From Flavobacterium resistens (lineage in GTDB: Bacteria; Bacteroidota; Bacteroidia; Flavobacteriales; Flavobacteriaceae), in the NCBI RefSeq assembly GCF_900182645.1, contig NZ_FXTA01000001.1:558001-622000 (forward strand): DNA of 64,000 nt, in the 5' to 3' direction. Below are positions 8,812-17,720 of this stretch, one piece after another. The first letter of the stretch is position 1; the number at the start of each line of letters is the position of its first letter. Below the pieces are notes generated by a model, which had not been told where the DNA came from, did no database searches, and worked only from the letters and a program-made list of their open reading frames with translations. The translations under genes were made by a program, and so were the position numbers.

Positions 8812-10083
8812 TCAATGCTCATGCTCTCCTCCACCTTTCATTGCTGAAAGCAGATAAAAAGCGCCTTTCGTTACAATTTTAGCATTCGCAGGAACTTCAT
8901 TTACAAACTTAACTTCTGTAAAGCCTAAATCTGTTGTTCCAGGAACTACTTCTATAGCTTTAAAATGAACTTCCTGTTCATGAACTTCTTCTTTTTCGCC
9001 AACTGCATGATCGTGTTTTTGCTCTGTTTTTTCATTCTCTTGCACAAATACAAAATACTTATCTGCGTTTTTAACCACAGCATCTTTTGGCAAGGCAGGA
9101 ACCGTAGCATTGGTAATATTAATATTCGCCGAAACATACATTCCCGGAATTAAACCTTTTGCGTCAGCAGGATCGATTTTAGCGTGAACAGCAACGGTTT
9201 TACTTTCATTAGAAAATGATTTATTGACTCCGAAAATCTTTCCTTTAATCGATTTATTCGACTGATTTGTTAATACAAAATCAATTACCTGACCAATTGA
9301 AATCGAACCTAAATCTTTTTCATAAACATTTAAATCCAAATGCATCTGACTATTATCAACTACTTCAAAAAGTGAAACTCCTGTATTTGCAAAAGCACCT
9401 TTAGCAATATTGATTTTTCCAACATAACCATTTATTGGTGAAACAATTGGAACTACTGACGTTGTTCCTTTTGTACTTACGTGCAAAGCATCAAGTTTAT
9501 TTTTTGCTGCTTGTGCGCGTGCTCTTTCAGCCGCTAATTTTGCTTTTACTTCCTGAAAAGTCTTTCTCGGATTTACATTTTCATCACTCAAAGTTTTCTG
9601 ACGGTTATATTCCAATTGCAAATATTCTACATTAGCTGTAGCCGAATGGTAATCTTCCTGCATTTCAATTACTTCCAGATTTTGAATTGTTGCCAAAACT
9701 TTTCCTTTATTGACAAAAGTTCCTTCCAAAACATAAATGTCTTTTACGGTTCCGCCAATTAAAGTCGAAACCTCAGCTGAATTTTGAGGAGGAACTGTTG
9801 TGTATCCATTCGCTTTAATGATTTTCTTCAGATTTCGATCTTCGACAATTCCGGTTTCAATTCCGACTGTTTTGTATTGAGAAGTGGTTAAAACAACTTC
9901 TGTAGTCGATTTTTCTTCTTCTTGCGGTTCTTCAGTTTTCTTATCATTACAACTTGTTAGAATAATGTTAACCGCAAGGATCGCAAAGGCAAAGCGCCAG
10001 GCACGCAAGGAAATTAAACTTTGCGAACTTTGCGTTAAAATCTTTGCGCTCTTTCCGGTTAAATAATTAAATATATTTTTCAT
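8812..10083 (-). CDS. RND efflux periplasmic adaptor subunit (CzcB/CusB type), lipoprotein
   Basis: Membrane-fusion protein linking the inner-membrane pump to the outer-membrane channel. Lipobox-like LTSC ends at C45, followed by a charged linker and then the biotinyl-lipoyl, alpha-hairpin and beta-barrel regions (GGTVKDIYVLEGTFVNKGKVLATI, then a coiled-coil stretch at about residues 140-200, then SPINGYVGKINIAKGAFANTG). The C-terminal part is His-rich (KHDHAVGEKEEVHEQEVH; end GGGEHEH), fitting metal handling. Residues 8-39, including much of the signal-peptide core, are encoded by a copy of an intergenic repeat. The stop-to-start gap to the upstream channel gene is 2 bp, so the two are co-transcribed. 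Confidence 0.92.
   Translation of the reverse strand: MKNIFNYLTGKSAKILTQSSQSLISLRAWRFAFAILAVNIILTSCNDKKTEEPQEEEKSTTEVVLTTSQYKTVGIETGIVEDRNLKKIIKANGYTTVPPQNSAEVSTLIGGTVKDIYVLEGTFVNKGKVLATIQNLEVIEMQEDYHSATANVEYLQLEYNRQKTLSDENVNPRKTFQEVKAKLAAERARAQAAKNKLDALHVSTKGTTSVVPIVSPINGYVGKINIAKGAFANTGVSLFEVVDNSQMHLDLNVYEKDLGSISIGQVIDFVLTNQSNKSIKGKIFGVNKSFSNESKTVAVHAKIDPADAKGLIPGMYVSANINITNATVPALPKDAVVKNADKYFVFVQENEKTEQKHDHAVGEKEEVHEQEVHFKAIEVVPGTTDLGFTEVKFVNEVPANAKIVTKGAFYLLSAMKGGGEHEH
9968..10062. repeat. TTAACC...GGTTAA repeat element inside adaptor gene
   Basis: Starts TTAACCGCAAGG and ends CTTTCCGGTTAA, with interior CGCAAAGG and ACTTTGCGAACTTTGCG units. It has the same ends and interior words as the intergenic elements at 24887-25000 and 32995-33079, but lies in frame within the first 39 codons of the adaptor gene. 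Confidence 0.85.
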
Positions 10084-10085
10084 TT

Positions 10086-11333
10086 TTAATTGTTTTTGAT
10101 GGTTGGGAATTGAAGTTCGATTGCACTTTGATTGTAGCTGTGCGTAGCCTCTGCAAATTGTTTTTTAATATCAATTGCCTGATTTAAAAAACTGATATAC
10201 GACCAATAACTCATATCGCCATTTGCGTAACTTTTCTGCGCCGTTTCAATAATCTGATTGGCGTATTGCGAGCCTTCATTCTGAAAATAAGCTAAATTTT
10301 TCTGCTGCTTTTCGAAGTTATTCTGCAATTCATCTCTTTGCAGGTTTAAAATCATTTTATTTTTGTCTAAAGCCAATTGTGATTGCGAAATACTGATTTC
10401 TGCCGCTTTGGCTTTCGTCGTATTTACACCTCCAAAAAGCGGAATCTGTAATCCTGCTGTAAAACCCTGAAAAAGAGATTCTGTATTAATGGTTTGTGCA
10501 AAATAACCTAAGCCAACTTTTGGTGTTCTTAACGCTTTAAAAGTTTGAGCTTCTTTTTGATAAACTGAAATCTGTTGTTGATACAAATCCGTTACTAAAG
10601 TTTCTGCCTTTGTGTTTTGCTGATTTTCTATGAAAGTATATTGCAAAGCTGTATTTTGATCCGGAACTATATTTTCATTCGTTTGAATAAAAAATTGCAA
10701 TTGTTTCTGATAAATCGCCAAATCGTATTCTAATTGTGCTTTCTGCGTTTCAATTTCTTTTACTTTGGCTTTTGCACTAATTACTTCAATATTTCCGCTT
10801 TCTCCAGTTTTAAAACGAAGTTCAGCATTCTTTAGGAATTTGGTATAAATCTCATTCAGTTCAGCGTTCAATTTCTGAATCGAAATGCCATACAAATATT
10901 GATAATAGGCTAAAGTCACGGCTTTTTCAATTTCATAAGAAGACAAAGCTTTTCTTTTTTCAGCCAATTTTGCCAATTCTTCCTGCAATTGCCGATTGGC
11001 TTTTGTAATATTTCCTAAAGGAAAAAATTGTTGTACAGAAACGTTATGATCATAATCGGCACTATTGAATTGACCGCCTTGATATTGCACCTGAAGTGGA
11101 TCTGGCTGAAAAGCTGCTTTTTTCAAAATCGTTTGTTTTTCAATTTCTTTATCAGCGATTTTTAGGTCGATATTGTTTGATTTGGCTAGTTCAATTGCTT
11201 TTTCTAAGGTTATAGATTGCTGTGCAAATATTACTGTACTTGCCAATAGAAACACACTTAACCGCAAAGTTCGCAAGGTTTTTTTCGCAAAGTCCGCAAA
11301 AGTTAAATTTTGAGTTTTATATATTGAATTCAT
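10086..11333 (-). CDS. TolC-family outer-membrane efflux channel (CzcC type)
   Basis: Outer-membrane factor of the tripartite metal efflux system. The 415-residue length, signal peptide ending at VIFAQ, and long alpha-helical coiled-coil stretches (ALEKAIELAKSNN-type start, then two helical repeats ending near YWSYISFLNQA) are typical of TolC proteins. The first 26 residues include a repeat-encoded n-region (about residues 10-26, FADFAKKTLRTLRLS) that supplies the positive charges before the hydrophobic core. It sits between the pump gene (21 bp gap) and the adaptor gene (2 bp gap), so it is part of one operon. Confidence 0.9.
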   Translation of the reverse strand: MNSIYKTQNLTFADFAKKTLRTLRLSVFLLASTVIFAQQSITLEKAIELAKSNNIDLKIADKEIEKQTILKKAAFQPDPLQVQYQGGQFNSADYDHNVSVQQFFPLGNITKANRQLQEELAKLAEKRKALSSYEIEKAVTLAYYQYLYGISIQKLNAELNEIYTKFLKNAELRFKTGESGNIEVISAKAKVKEIETQKAQLEYDLAIYQKQLQFFIQTNENIVPDQNTALQYTFIENQQNTKAETLVTDLYQQQISVYQKEAQTFKALRTPKVGLGYFAQTINTESLFQGFTAGLQIPLFGGVNTTKAKAAEISISQSQLALDKNKMILNLQRDELQNNFEKQQKNLAYFQNEGSQYANQIIETAQKSYANGDMSYWSYISFLNQAIDIKKQFAEATHSYNQSAIELQFPTIKNN

Positions 11334-11393
11334 TTTTCTTTCTTTTAAAATTTATTAGCGTTCTTCGCGTAAATCTTTGCGCTCTTTGCGGTT
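11258..11393. repeat. TTAACC...GGTT repeat element spanning the czcA/tolC junction
   Basis: Left arm TTAACCGCAAAGTTCGCAAGG begins at 11258; the right end CTTTGCGGTT closes at 11393. AACCGCAAAG (11260-11269) and CTTTGCGGTT (11384-11393) are exact reverse complements. The right arm closely resembles the right arm of the intergenic element at 32995-33079. The element covers the first 26 codons of the channel gene, the 21-bp gap, and the last 12 codons of the pump gene. Confidence 0.8.
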
Positions 11394-14300
11394 CAGCCTA
11401 CGTTCTAGCATTAAATAAAAAATCGGCAAAACGATCAGGGTTAATAAAGTTGCCGAGATTAATCCGCCGATAACCACGGTTGCTAATGGTTTTTGAACTT
11501 CTGCCCCACCGCTTGTTGATAATGCCATTGGCAAAAATCCTAATGAAGCTACAGAAGCTGTCATTAAAACCGGTCTTAATCTTGTTTTGGTTCCGATTAA
11601 AACACGTTGCAACGGATCTAAAATTCCTTCTGTTTTTAATTGATTAAAATATGAAATCAGTACGATTCCATTTAAAACCGCAATTCCGAATAAAGCAATA
11701 AAACCAATTCCGGCTGAAATGCTAAACGGCATTCCTCTCAGCGAAAGCGCAAAAACACCTCCGATGGCTGATAATGGAATGGCGGTAAAAATCAACAGCG
11801 CTTGTTTTACACTTTTGAAAGTAAAATAGAGTAAAACTAAAATCAATCCCAAAGCAATTGGCAACGCGACAAAAAGTCTTTTCGAAGCTTCAATTAAATT
11901 CTCAAATTGTCCGCCGTATGTTACGTAATAACCTACGGGAAGTTTAAAATTTTTATCAAGTTTTGCCTGGATTTCTTCAACAACGCTTTTTATATCTCTT
12001 CCTCTCACATTAAGTCCAACTGTAATTCTTCGTTTTCCATCTTCGCGGATAACCTGCACCGGACCTTGTTCGTATTCAACCGAAGCCACTTGAGAAAGCG
12101 GCACTTGTTGGCCATTTGGAAGCGGAATAAACAAATTGCTTACATCTGTAATATCACCACGATTGTCTTCATTCATTCTTACAACAACATCAAATCTTTT
12201 GTTTTCTTCATAGATTTTTCCGGCGCTTTCGCCAGCAAATGACGAACGAATGATTTGATTGATATCCGAAATATTCAATCCGTAAAGGGCAATTTTATTG
12301 TAATCGTATTTAATCGTAATTTGAGGCAATCCTGTTACTTTATCTGCTTTTAAGTCGCCAATTCCTTCAATGTTTTTGATTTTCGAAATCAATTCTGTTG
12401 CTTTCGAATCCAGAATATCCAAATCGTCGCCAAAAATCTTAATAGCAATATCAGATCGGCTTCCGGTCATTAATTCGTTAAAACGCATTTGGATTGGCTG
12501 TGAAATCTCAATATTGGCACCAGGAATTATTTCCATTTCTTCTTTCATAGCATTTGCCAATTCTTCCCAATTATGATATTTACCCTTCCATTCTTTTTTC
12601 TCTTTTAAAACAATAATCAAATCACCACTTTCAATTGGCATTGGGTCGGTTGGAATTTCGCCGCTTCCTATTTTGGTTACAATGGTTTTGATTTCAGGGA
12701 ATTTAGCTTTTAAAATCTGTTCGAATTTTGTAGTGGTTTCTACCATCTGCGTAAGCGAACTTCCCGTCATAATTGTGGCATTTATCGCTAAATCACCTTC
12801 TTCGATTGTTGGAATAAATTCGCCTCCCATGTTTTGGAAAATAATAAATGCCAAAGCAAACAATCCTAAAGCGATAGAAAGAACCACTTTTTTAAATTCC
12901 AAAGCTTTATTTAACAAAGGCGTATATTTATTTTCTAACCAAGCAATCATTCGATCACTGATGTTTTCTTTATGATCTGTTTTTTTGGAAAGAAACAAAG
13001 CACTCATCATTGGAATGTAAGTCAGGGAAAGAATAAAAGCTCCAATAATGGCAAAACCAACTGTCATTGCCATTGGCTTAAACATTTTTCCTTCGGTTCC
13101 AATTAAAGCAAGTATTGGCAGATAAACGATTAAAATGATTATTTCTCCAAAAGCGGCACTATTCCTGATTTTTGAAGCCGAATTATAGACTTCGGAATCC
13201 ATTTCTTCCTGCGTTAATTCTTTTTTGTTTTTCAATTTCTGAAGATGATGCATTGTGGCTTCGACAATAATTACGGCGCCATCGACAATGATTCCGAAAT
13301 CTATTGCACCTAAACTCATCAAATTCCCGCTTACGCCAAAAGCATTCATCAGAATAACAGCAAATAACATCGCCAACGGAATAACCGAAGCAACTATTAA
13401 TCCGGCACGAAGATTTCCTAAAAATAAAATCAGTACAAAAATGACGATTAAGGCTCCTTCTAATAAATTCTTTGCAACAGTTTTAATCGAATTATCCACG
13501 AGTTTCCCTCTGTCTATAAAGGCTTCTGCAACAACCCCTTCTGGTAGACTTTTGTTGATTTGGGCCATTTTTTCATGAACACGATTTACAACAGCACTGG
13601 AATTTTCTCCTTTCAGCATTAAAACCATACCTGAAACAATTTCGCCTTTTCCGTCTTTTGTAGAAGCGCCATAACGTAATGCAACTCCTTCACGCACCTG
13701 AGCAACGTTACGTACTAAAACCGGTGAACCGTTTCTGTTTTTTACTACAACATTTTCAAGATCTTTAATGCCTTTCGCCATTCCTACTCCGCGAATAAAG
13801 TAGGTATATTGATCTTTTTCAATATAAGCGCCACCTGTGTTTTGATTGTTTTTTTCTAAAGCATCAAAAATTTCGGTAATGGTAACACCTAAACTATTGA
13901 GCATATTCGGGTTAACGGCGATTTCGTATTGTTTTAATTTTCCGCCCCACGCACTTACCTCAGCTACGCCACGAACACCTTGTAGTTGTGGAATAATAAT
14001 CCAGTCCTGAATTGTTCTCAGTTCTATCGCACTGTATTTGTTTTCATAGCCTTTTTTGGCATAAACATCATATTGATAAATTTCGCCTAAGCCTGTAGAA
14101 ATAGGCGCTAATTCGGGAGAATTTACATAATCAGGAATATTTTCTTCGGCTTGTTTTAAACGTTGAAATATCTGCTCACGAGCCCAGTAAATATCTACAT
14201 CGTCTTCAAAAACAACGGTTACAACTGATAATCCGAAACGGGAGATACTGCGGAGTTCAATTACTTCCGGAACTGTTTTTACAGCTCTTTCTAACGGATA

Positions 14301-14498
14301 AGTAATTAATTGTTCTACTTCCTGACTTGCCAAAGTGGGCGCCGTAGTAATAATTTGCACCTGATTGTTTGTGACATCCGGCAAAGCATCAAGTGGCAAT
14401 TTTTTAAGCGAATAACTTCCCCATGCAATAAGCACGAGGGTAAATAATAGTATAACGAATTTGTTCTTTATACTAAATTGAATGATTTTATCTAGCAT
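11355..14498 (-). CDS. czcA: heavy-metal efflux RND transporter permease (CzcA/CusA family)
   Basis: Proton-driven inner-membrane pump of the HME-RND family, 1047 residues with the usual two sets of a membrane helix plus periplasmic loop and two bundles of helices. The TM4 motif begins at D400-F-G-x3-D406-G-A-V, the pattern of Zn/Co/Cd/Ni pumps (CzcA class) rather than of Cu/Ag pumps, so divalent metals are the more likely substrates. The last dozen residues (RKERKDLREER) are encoded by a repeat element and form a highly charged tail unlike the usual hydrophobic end. It is the first gene of an operon with the channel and adaptor; a DUF6660 gene lies upstream. Confidence 0.93.
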   Translation of the reverse strand: MLDKIIQFSIKNKFVILLFTLVLIAWGSYSLKKLPLDALPDVTNNQVQIITTAPTLASQEVEQLITYPLERAVKTVPEVIELRSISRFGLSVVTVVFEDDVDIYWAREQIFQRLKQAEENIPDYVNSPELAPISTGLGEIYQYDVYAKKGYENKYSAIELRTIQDWIIIPQLQGVRGVAEVSAWGGKLKQYEIAVNPNMLNSLGVTITEIFDALEKNNQNTGGAYIEKDQYTYFIRGVGMAKGIKDLENVVVKNRNGSPVLVRNVAQVREGVALRYGASTKDGKGEIVSGMVLMLKGENSSAVVNRVHEKMAQINKSLPEGVVAEAFIDRGKLVDNSIKTVAKNLLEGALIVIFVLILFLGNLRAGLIVASVIPLAMLFAVILMNAFGVSGNLMSLGAIDFGIIVDGAVIIVEATMHHLQKLKNKKELTQEEMDSEVYNSASKIRNSAAFGEIIILIVYLPILALIGTEGKMFKPMAMTVGFAIIGAFILSLTYIPMMSALFLSKKTDHKENISDRMIAWLENKYTPLLNKALEFKKVVLSIALGLFALAFIIFQNMGGEFIPTIEEGDLAINATIMTGSSLTQMVETTTKFEQILKAKFPEIKTIVTKIGSGEIPTDPMPIESGDLIIVLKEKKEWKGKYHNWEELANAMKEEMEIIPGANIEISQPIQMRFNELMTGSRSDIAIKIFGDDLDILDSKATELISKIKNIEGIGDLKADKVTGLPQITIKYDYNKIALYGLNISDINQIIRSSFAGESAGKIYEENKRFDVVVRMNEDNRGDITDVSNLFIPLPNGQQVPLSQVASVEYEQGPVQVIREDGKRRITVGLNVRGRDIKSVVEEIQAKLDKNFKLPVGYYVTYGGQFENLIEASKRLFVALPIALGLILVLLYFTFKSVKQALLIFTAIPLSAIGGVFALSLRGMPFSISAGIGFIALFGIAVLNGIVLISYFNQLKTEGILDPLQRVLIGTKTRLRPVLMTASVASLGFLPMALSTSGGAEVQKPLATVVIGGLISATLLTLIVLPIFYLMLERRLNRKERKDLREER

Positions 14499-14547
14499 TT
14501 GAATAATATAATGATATGAGAAATTAGGCAGAATATTGCCCTAAATG

Positions 14548-14598
14548 TGCGGAAAGTCCGCAACTCTCTATCCTGATCCTAATTTAAATTAGGTCAGG
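14548..14598. promoter_or_regulatory. palindromes upstream of pump gene (operator or attenuator candidate)
   Basis: Two inverted repeats sit in the gap before the pump gene: TGCGGA-AAG-TCCGCA (14548-14562) and a perfect 16-bp palindrome CCTAATTTAAATTAGG (14578-14593) flanked by CCTGA and TCAGG. AAATTAGG recurs at 14521-14528. There is no T-run typical of a terminator on the minus strand, so a regulator site or RNA structure is possible. No metalloregulator gene is visible nearby. Confidence 0.4.
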
Positions 14599-14603
14599 TA
14601 TCA

Positions 14604-14927
14604 TTATGCTATTTGAGGGGGTTGCCAAATACTTCCATAGAAATTGGAAGCAAAAACAGAATTATAACTTGGTAAAGGAATTGAAATAAGATGATTTTCT
14701 GAAGGAAACTCAAAAACTGCAACATTTTGATAATTTAATACCTGAGCTCCACAGCAATTACAAGCACAAAATGGCGAACATAAATCGTTGTCTTTATCAT
14801 GAGAATGATTTGCTTCAGAAGAAAACTGAGCTGTTTTATGCGCAGCACTATTCACTTCCATATCTGCACAAGGCATATTTGAAAGTGCCATCAAATAAAT
14901 TGACAATAATACTGTAATCCATTTCAT
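14604..14927 (-). CDS. DUF6660 family small exported protein, Cys/His-rich
   Basis: A 107-residue protein with a signal peptide (MKWITVLLSIYLMALSNMPC) and a Cys/His cluster in the middle: NHSHDKDNDLCSPFCACNCC. This matches the DUF6660 family, short Bacteroidota proteins commonly found beside heavy-metal efflux genes. It precedes the pump gene on the same strand, and the two gene starts are read in the same direction, so a metal-binding or sensing accessory role is a reasonable inference. No function has been shown that I know of. Confidence 0.8.
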   Translation of the reverse strand: MKWITVLLSIYLMALSNMPCADMEVNSAAHKTAQFSSEANHSHDKDNDLCSPFCACNCCGAQVLNYQNVAVFEFPSENHLISIPLPSYNSVFASNFYGSIWQPPQIA

Positions 14928-15226
14928 GTTGTAAAAATACTATTATTTTTTAAAAATATAAATTATTGATATTGATAAATGTAAAAAACAGCAAACTAGC
15001 TTTTAACAACTGTTGACTTATTTTTTAAGTGAATTGATACTTTATTAAGAAATTTTGCAAGAGGTAAGAAAATTTCGTTAACTTTAACATTAATTAACAC
15101 ATTATGAAGCCTTAAGCATAATTTTAAAACCTACACTACGTATAGCAGATAAAAAGATTACCCCATATTTATTAGTGCATATTTATTTTTCGCAGTTTAT
15201 TAATTAACATTAAAACACTCTAATCA

Positions 15227-16348
15227 ATGAAATGTAAAACATTAATATCAGCCTTTTTATTATTATTTAGCATACAAATTTTCGGGCAGGTTTATACCGA
15301 CAAAATTGTAGGAAAAAAAAATGCAGAATTAAAAGACAGTCTAGCTGTCGAAAAATATCCTTATGCTTTGCCCATCTGGGGAGAAAAAGTAGCCCAAAAA
15401 GGATACAAACTTCCTTATTCTGCTGGAGTTTCTGTTAATTATTTTTGGCAGGAATCAGAAATTGTTATCAATGATTTAAATATTGGTTTTAATCATGGCC
15501 CCCAATATAACTTAGATGAAATCGTAAGATTTGATAAATCAACCGTAGAAGCAAGTGCATTAACTATTCGTCCCGATATTTGGCTCCTTCCATTTTTAAA
15601 CATTTATGGAATTTTTGGAAAAGCAAATACTTCCACTAAAATTAATGCCGGAATTTGGGTTCCAGATGCCGATAATAACTGGTCTGAAATTGCAAATTTT
15701 AGCACCAAAGCAAATTTTGACGCTACGACTTTTGGTATTGGAATGACGCCAACAATTGGTATTGGCGGAGGCTGGCTGGCACTTGATATGAATATGGCAT
15801 GGACAGATATCAGTTCGCTTGATAAACCTGCATTTTCTTATGTTTTTGGGCCGAGATTAGGAAAAACATTTAAATTCAATAAACCAGAACAAAATATAGC
15901 AGTTTGGGTTGGAGGCTTCAGAGTTCATATCTCTGGAGATACTAATGGAGATTTACCTTTGTCTGATTTTATTGATTTAAGTAGCGCTCAGGCTAAAGTG
16001 GATAGCGGACTTCAAAAAGTATCTGAAAACCAAACAAAAGTAGATAACTGGTGGGACGGTTTAAGCCCAGCTGAACAAAAAAATCCGGTTAATATAGCTA
16101 AACATAATACTGCAGACAGAGCTTTAGAAAGAGCAGGAACTTTCTTGGCTACCCTGGACGGAGCGTTGAGCACAGCCTCAGATTCATCTGTACAGTATTC
16201 GCTTCAAAAAAGACCAAAAGATATGTGGAACTTTATCATTGGGTCGCAGTATCAATTCAATAAACATTTTATGTTTCGTGCAGAATGTGGCTTCTTAGCA
16301 AGTCGTACTCAAGTATTGGGAAGTTTACAATATCGTTTTGGACTGTAA
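15227..16348 (+). CDS. putative outer-membrane beta-barrel protein
   Basis: Signal peptide at residues 1-21 (...IQIFGQ). The rest shows alternating aromatic/hydrophobic strands with Gly-rich turns (LNIYGIFGKANTSTKINAGI, TFGIGMTPTIGIGGGW) and ends in YRFGL, a typical barrel-terminal aromatic strand. A region at about 250-310 (SSAQAKVDSGLQKVSENQTKVDNWW) is helical and charged, perhaps a periplasmic or surface loop. I do not recognise a named family. It is 12 bp upstream of a second barrel-like gene, suggesting one operon. It is divergent from the DUF6660 gene across 299 bp in which no gene was seen. Confidence 0.65.
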   Translation: MKCKTLISAFLLLFSIQIFGQVYTDKIVGKKNAELKDSLAVEKYPYALPIWGEKVAQKGYKLPYSAGVSVNYFWQESEIVINDLNIGFNHGPQYNLDEIVRFDKSTVEASALTIRPDIWLLPFLNIYGIFGKANTSTKINAGIWVPDADNNWSEIANFSTKANFDATTFGIGMTPTIGIGGGWLALDMNMAWTDISSLDKPAFSYVFGPRLGKTFKFNKPEQNIAVWVGGFRVHISGDTNGDLPLSDFIDLSSAQAKVDSGLQKVSENQTKVDNWWDGLSPAEQKNPVNIAKHNTADRALERAGTFLATLDGALSTASDSSVQYSLQKRPKDMWNFIIGSQYQFNKHFMFRAECGFLASRTQVLGSLQYRFGL

Positions 16349-16360
16349 TTCATCCATTTT

Positions 16361-17131
16361 ATGAAAAAGATTTTATTAATCGTCTTCACTTTCTTTTGCA
16401 TTTCATCGGCACGGTCACAAGTTTTAATTTCCTTGATTTTTGGAGACAAACTTAATTCTGAGTTTTTGGAATTTGGCTTAGAAGGTGGCGTTAATTTTTC
16501 TACGATTTCAAACATGGAGTCTTCAGGAACGAATCCTGGTTTTAATCTTGGGTTTTATTTTGACCTTAGATCAAGGAAAAATCCTGCCTGGATGATTAAT
16601 ACTGGTGTAATCGTAAAATCTCCTATGGGTGCGCAGGGAATTCCCGTTTATCCTACGGGCGATGTTAATTTAGACAATACTTTTGTTGGAGGAAGTGTGA
16701 ACCGTGAAATACGCTATTTTAATGTTCCGATTTTAATCAAATATCAATTCAAAAACAATATTTATGTTAAAGCGGGACCTCAGTTTGGTTTATTGGCGAA
16801 AGCATTTGATGAATTCAAAACTGAATATGAAAAAGATGATGTAATCTACAAAAGAAATATCCGCGATCAAATTCATGTTATTGATGCCGGACTTGCTGCT
16901 GGTTTAGGTTATCATTTAAATGTTGGAAACGGACTTAACTTTACTGTTCAATATTATTATGGTCTGGTTACTGTAATGAAAGGTGACGGGCCAAATAATC
17001 AATTTAACAGATCTTGGTATATTACGGCTGGATTACCAATTGGAAAAGGAAAAGCGGCTAAAAAAAGAGCGGCAGAAGAAGCTGAATTAAACAAAGTTAT
17101 CCTTCCTGAAGATCAAAAACCCAAAAACTAA
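16361..17131 (+). CDS. outer-membrane beta-barrel (PorT-like) protein
   Basis: Signal peptide at residues 1-20 (...SARSQ), then FGLEGGVNFSTISN and NLGFYFDLRS, the pattern of small porin-family/PorT barrels in Bacteroidota. The strands FNVPILIKYQFKNNIYVKAGPQFGLL are also characteristic. After the last strand (SWYITAGLPIGKG) there is a charged C-terminal tail (KAAKKRAAEEAELNKVILPEDQKPKN), which would be periplasmic. It lies directly after another barrel protein and ends 1 bp before the convergent cheB gene. The exact role is unknown. Confidence 0.75.
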   Translation: MKKILLIVFTFFCISSARSQVLISLIFGDKLNSEFLEFGLEGGVNFSTISNMESSGTNPGFNLGFYFDLRSRKNPAWMINTGVIVKSPMGAQGIPVYPTGDVNLDNTFVGGSVNREIRYFNVPILIKYQFKNNIYVKAGPQFGLLAKAFDEFKTEYEKDDVIYKRNIRDQIHVIDAGLAAGLGYHLNVGNGLNFTVQYYYGLVTVMKGDGPNNQFNRSWYITAGLPIGKGKAAKKRAAEEAELNKVILPEDQKPKN

Positions 17132-17132
17132 A

Positions 17133-17720
17133 TCATTGACTATTTATTGAAACAATAAAATGAAGTATTTCCTGAATATTTAAAATGAAATCAGGATTTG
17201 TGTATAAAATGGCGTTATTAGGCATAAAAGGCATTTCGGCTGAAAGAGGATTTTGAACCGCAATTAATCCACCTGCTGCTTTAATCGATTTTAAACCTTC
17301 TGTTCCGTCTGAATTTGAACCCGATAATAAAATGGCGATTAAGGAAGATCCATAAATCTCTGCCGCCGATTCAAACGAAACGTCAATGCTTGGACGGCTG
17401 TAGTTTATCTTTTCTGATGTATCTAAAGCCAGAATTCCTTCTTTTTCAAACAGTAAATGATAATTGGATGGCGCGATATAAATAAACCCAGGCAAAAGCG
17501 GTGTTTTATCTTCAACGGGCTTTACTTTTATATTTGATTTCAGTGTAATTAAATCCTCTAAAGTCTCTTCATCTGTACTTTTTCTGTGAAGAACAATTAC
17601 AAGTGCAAAATCATTGAGTTTTATAAGCTCCGGCAAAATCTGCATTAAAGCATTCAGACTTCCCGCAGATCCTCCAATAATCACTACTTTACAATCTGAT
17701 ATTATTTTAATTTCCTCCAT
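17133..17720 (-). CDS. cheB: CheB-type protein-glutamate methylesterase domain, no receiver
   Basis: Catalytic domain of CheB (hydrolyses glutamyl methyl esters or deamidates Gln on chemoreceptors). The triad residues are visible: S18 in GGSAGS, H45 in VLHRK, and the Asp in LLSGSNSDGTEG. The N-terminal receiver domain of classical CheB is absent; at 195 residues it is catalytic domain only. Its start overlaps the end of cheR by 19 bp. No chemoreceptor or CheA is visible in the window, so the target is probably not a classical flagellar chemotaxis receptor. Confidence 0.9.
   Translation of the reverse strand: MEEIKIISDCKVVIIGGSAGSLNALMQILPELIKLNDFALVIVLHRKSTDEETLEDLITLKSNIKVKPVEDKTPLLPGFIYIAPSNYHLLFEKEGILALDTSEKINYSRPSIDVSFESAAEIYGSSLIAILLSGSNSDGTEGLKSIKAAGGLIAVQNPLSAEMPFMPNNAILYTNPDFILNIQEILHFIVSINSQ

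Noticed and set aside
12673..13578. Open frames of about 100 residues opposite the RND pump gene
   Set aside because: They are complement-strand frames of a conserved gene and show no protein family pattern.
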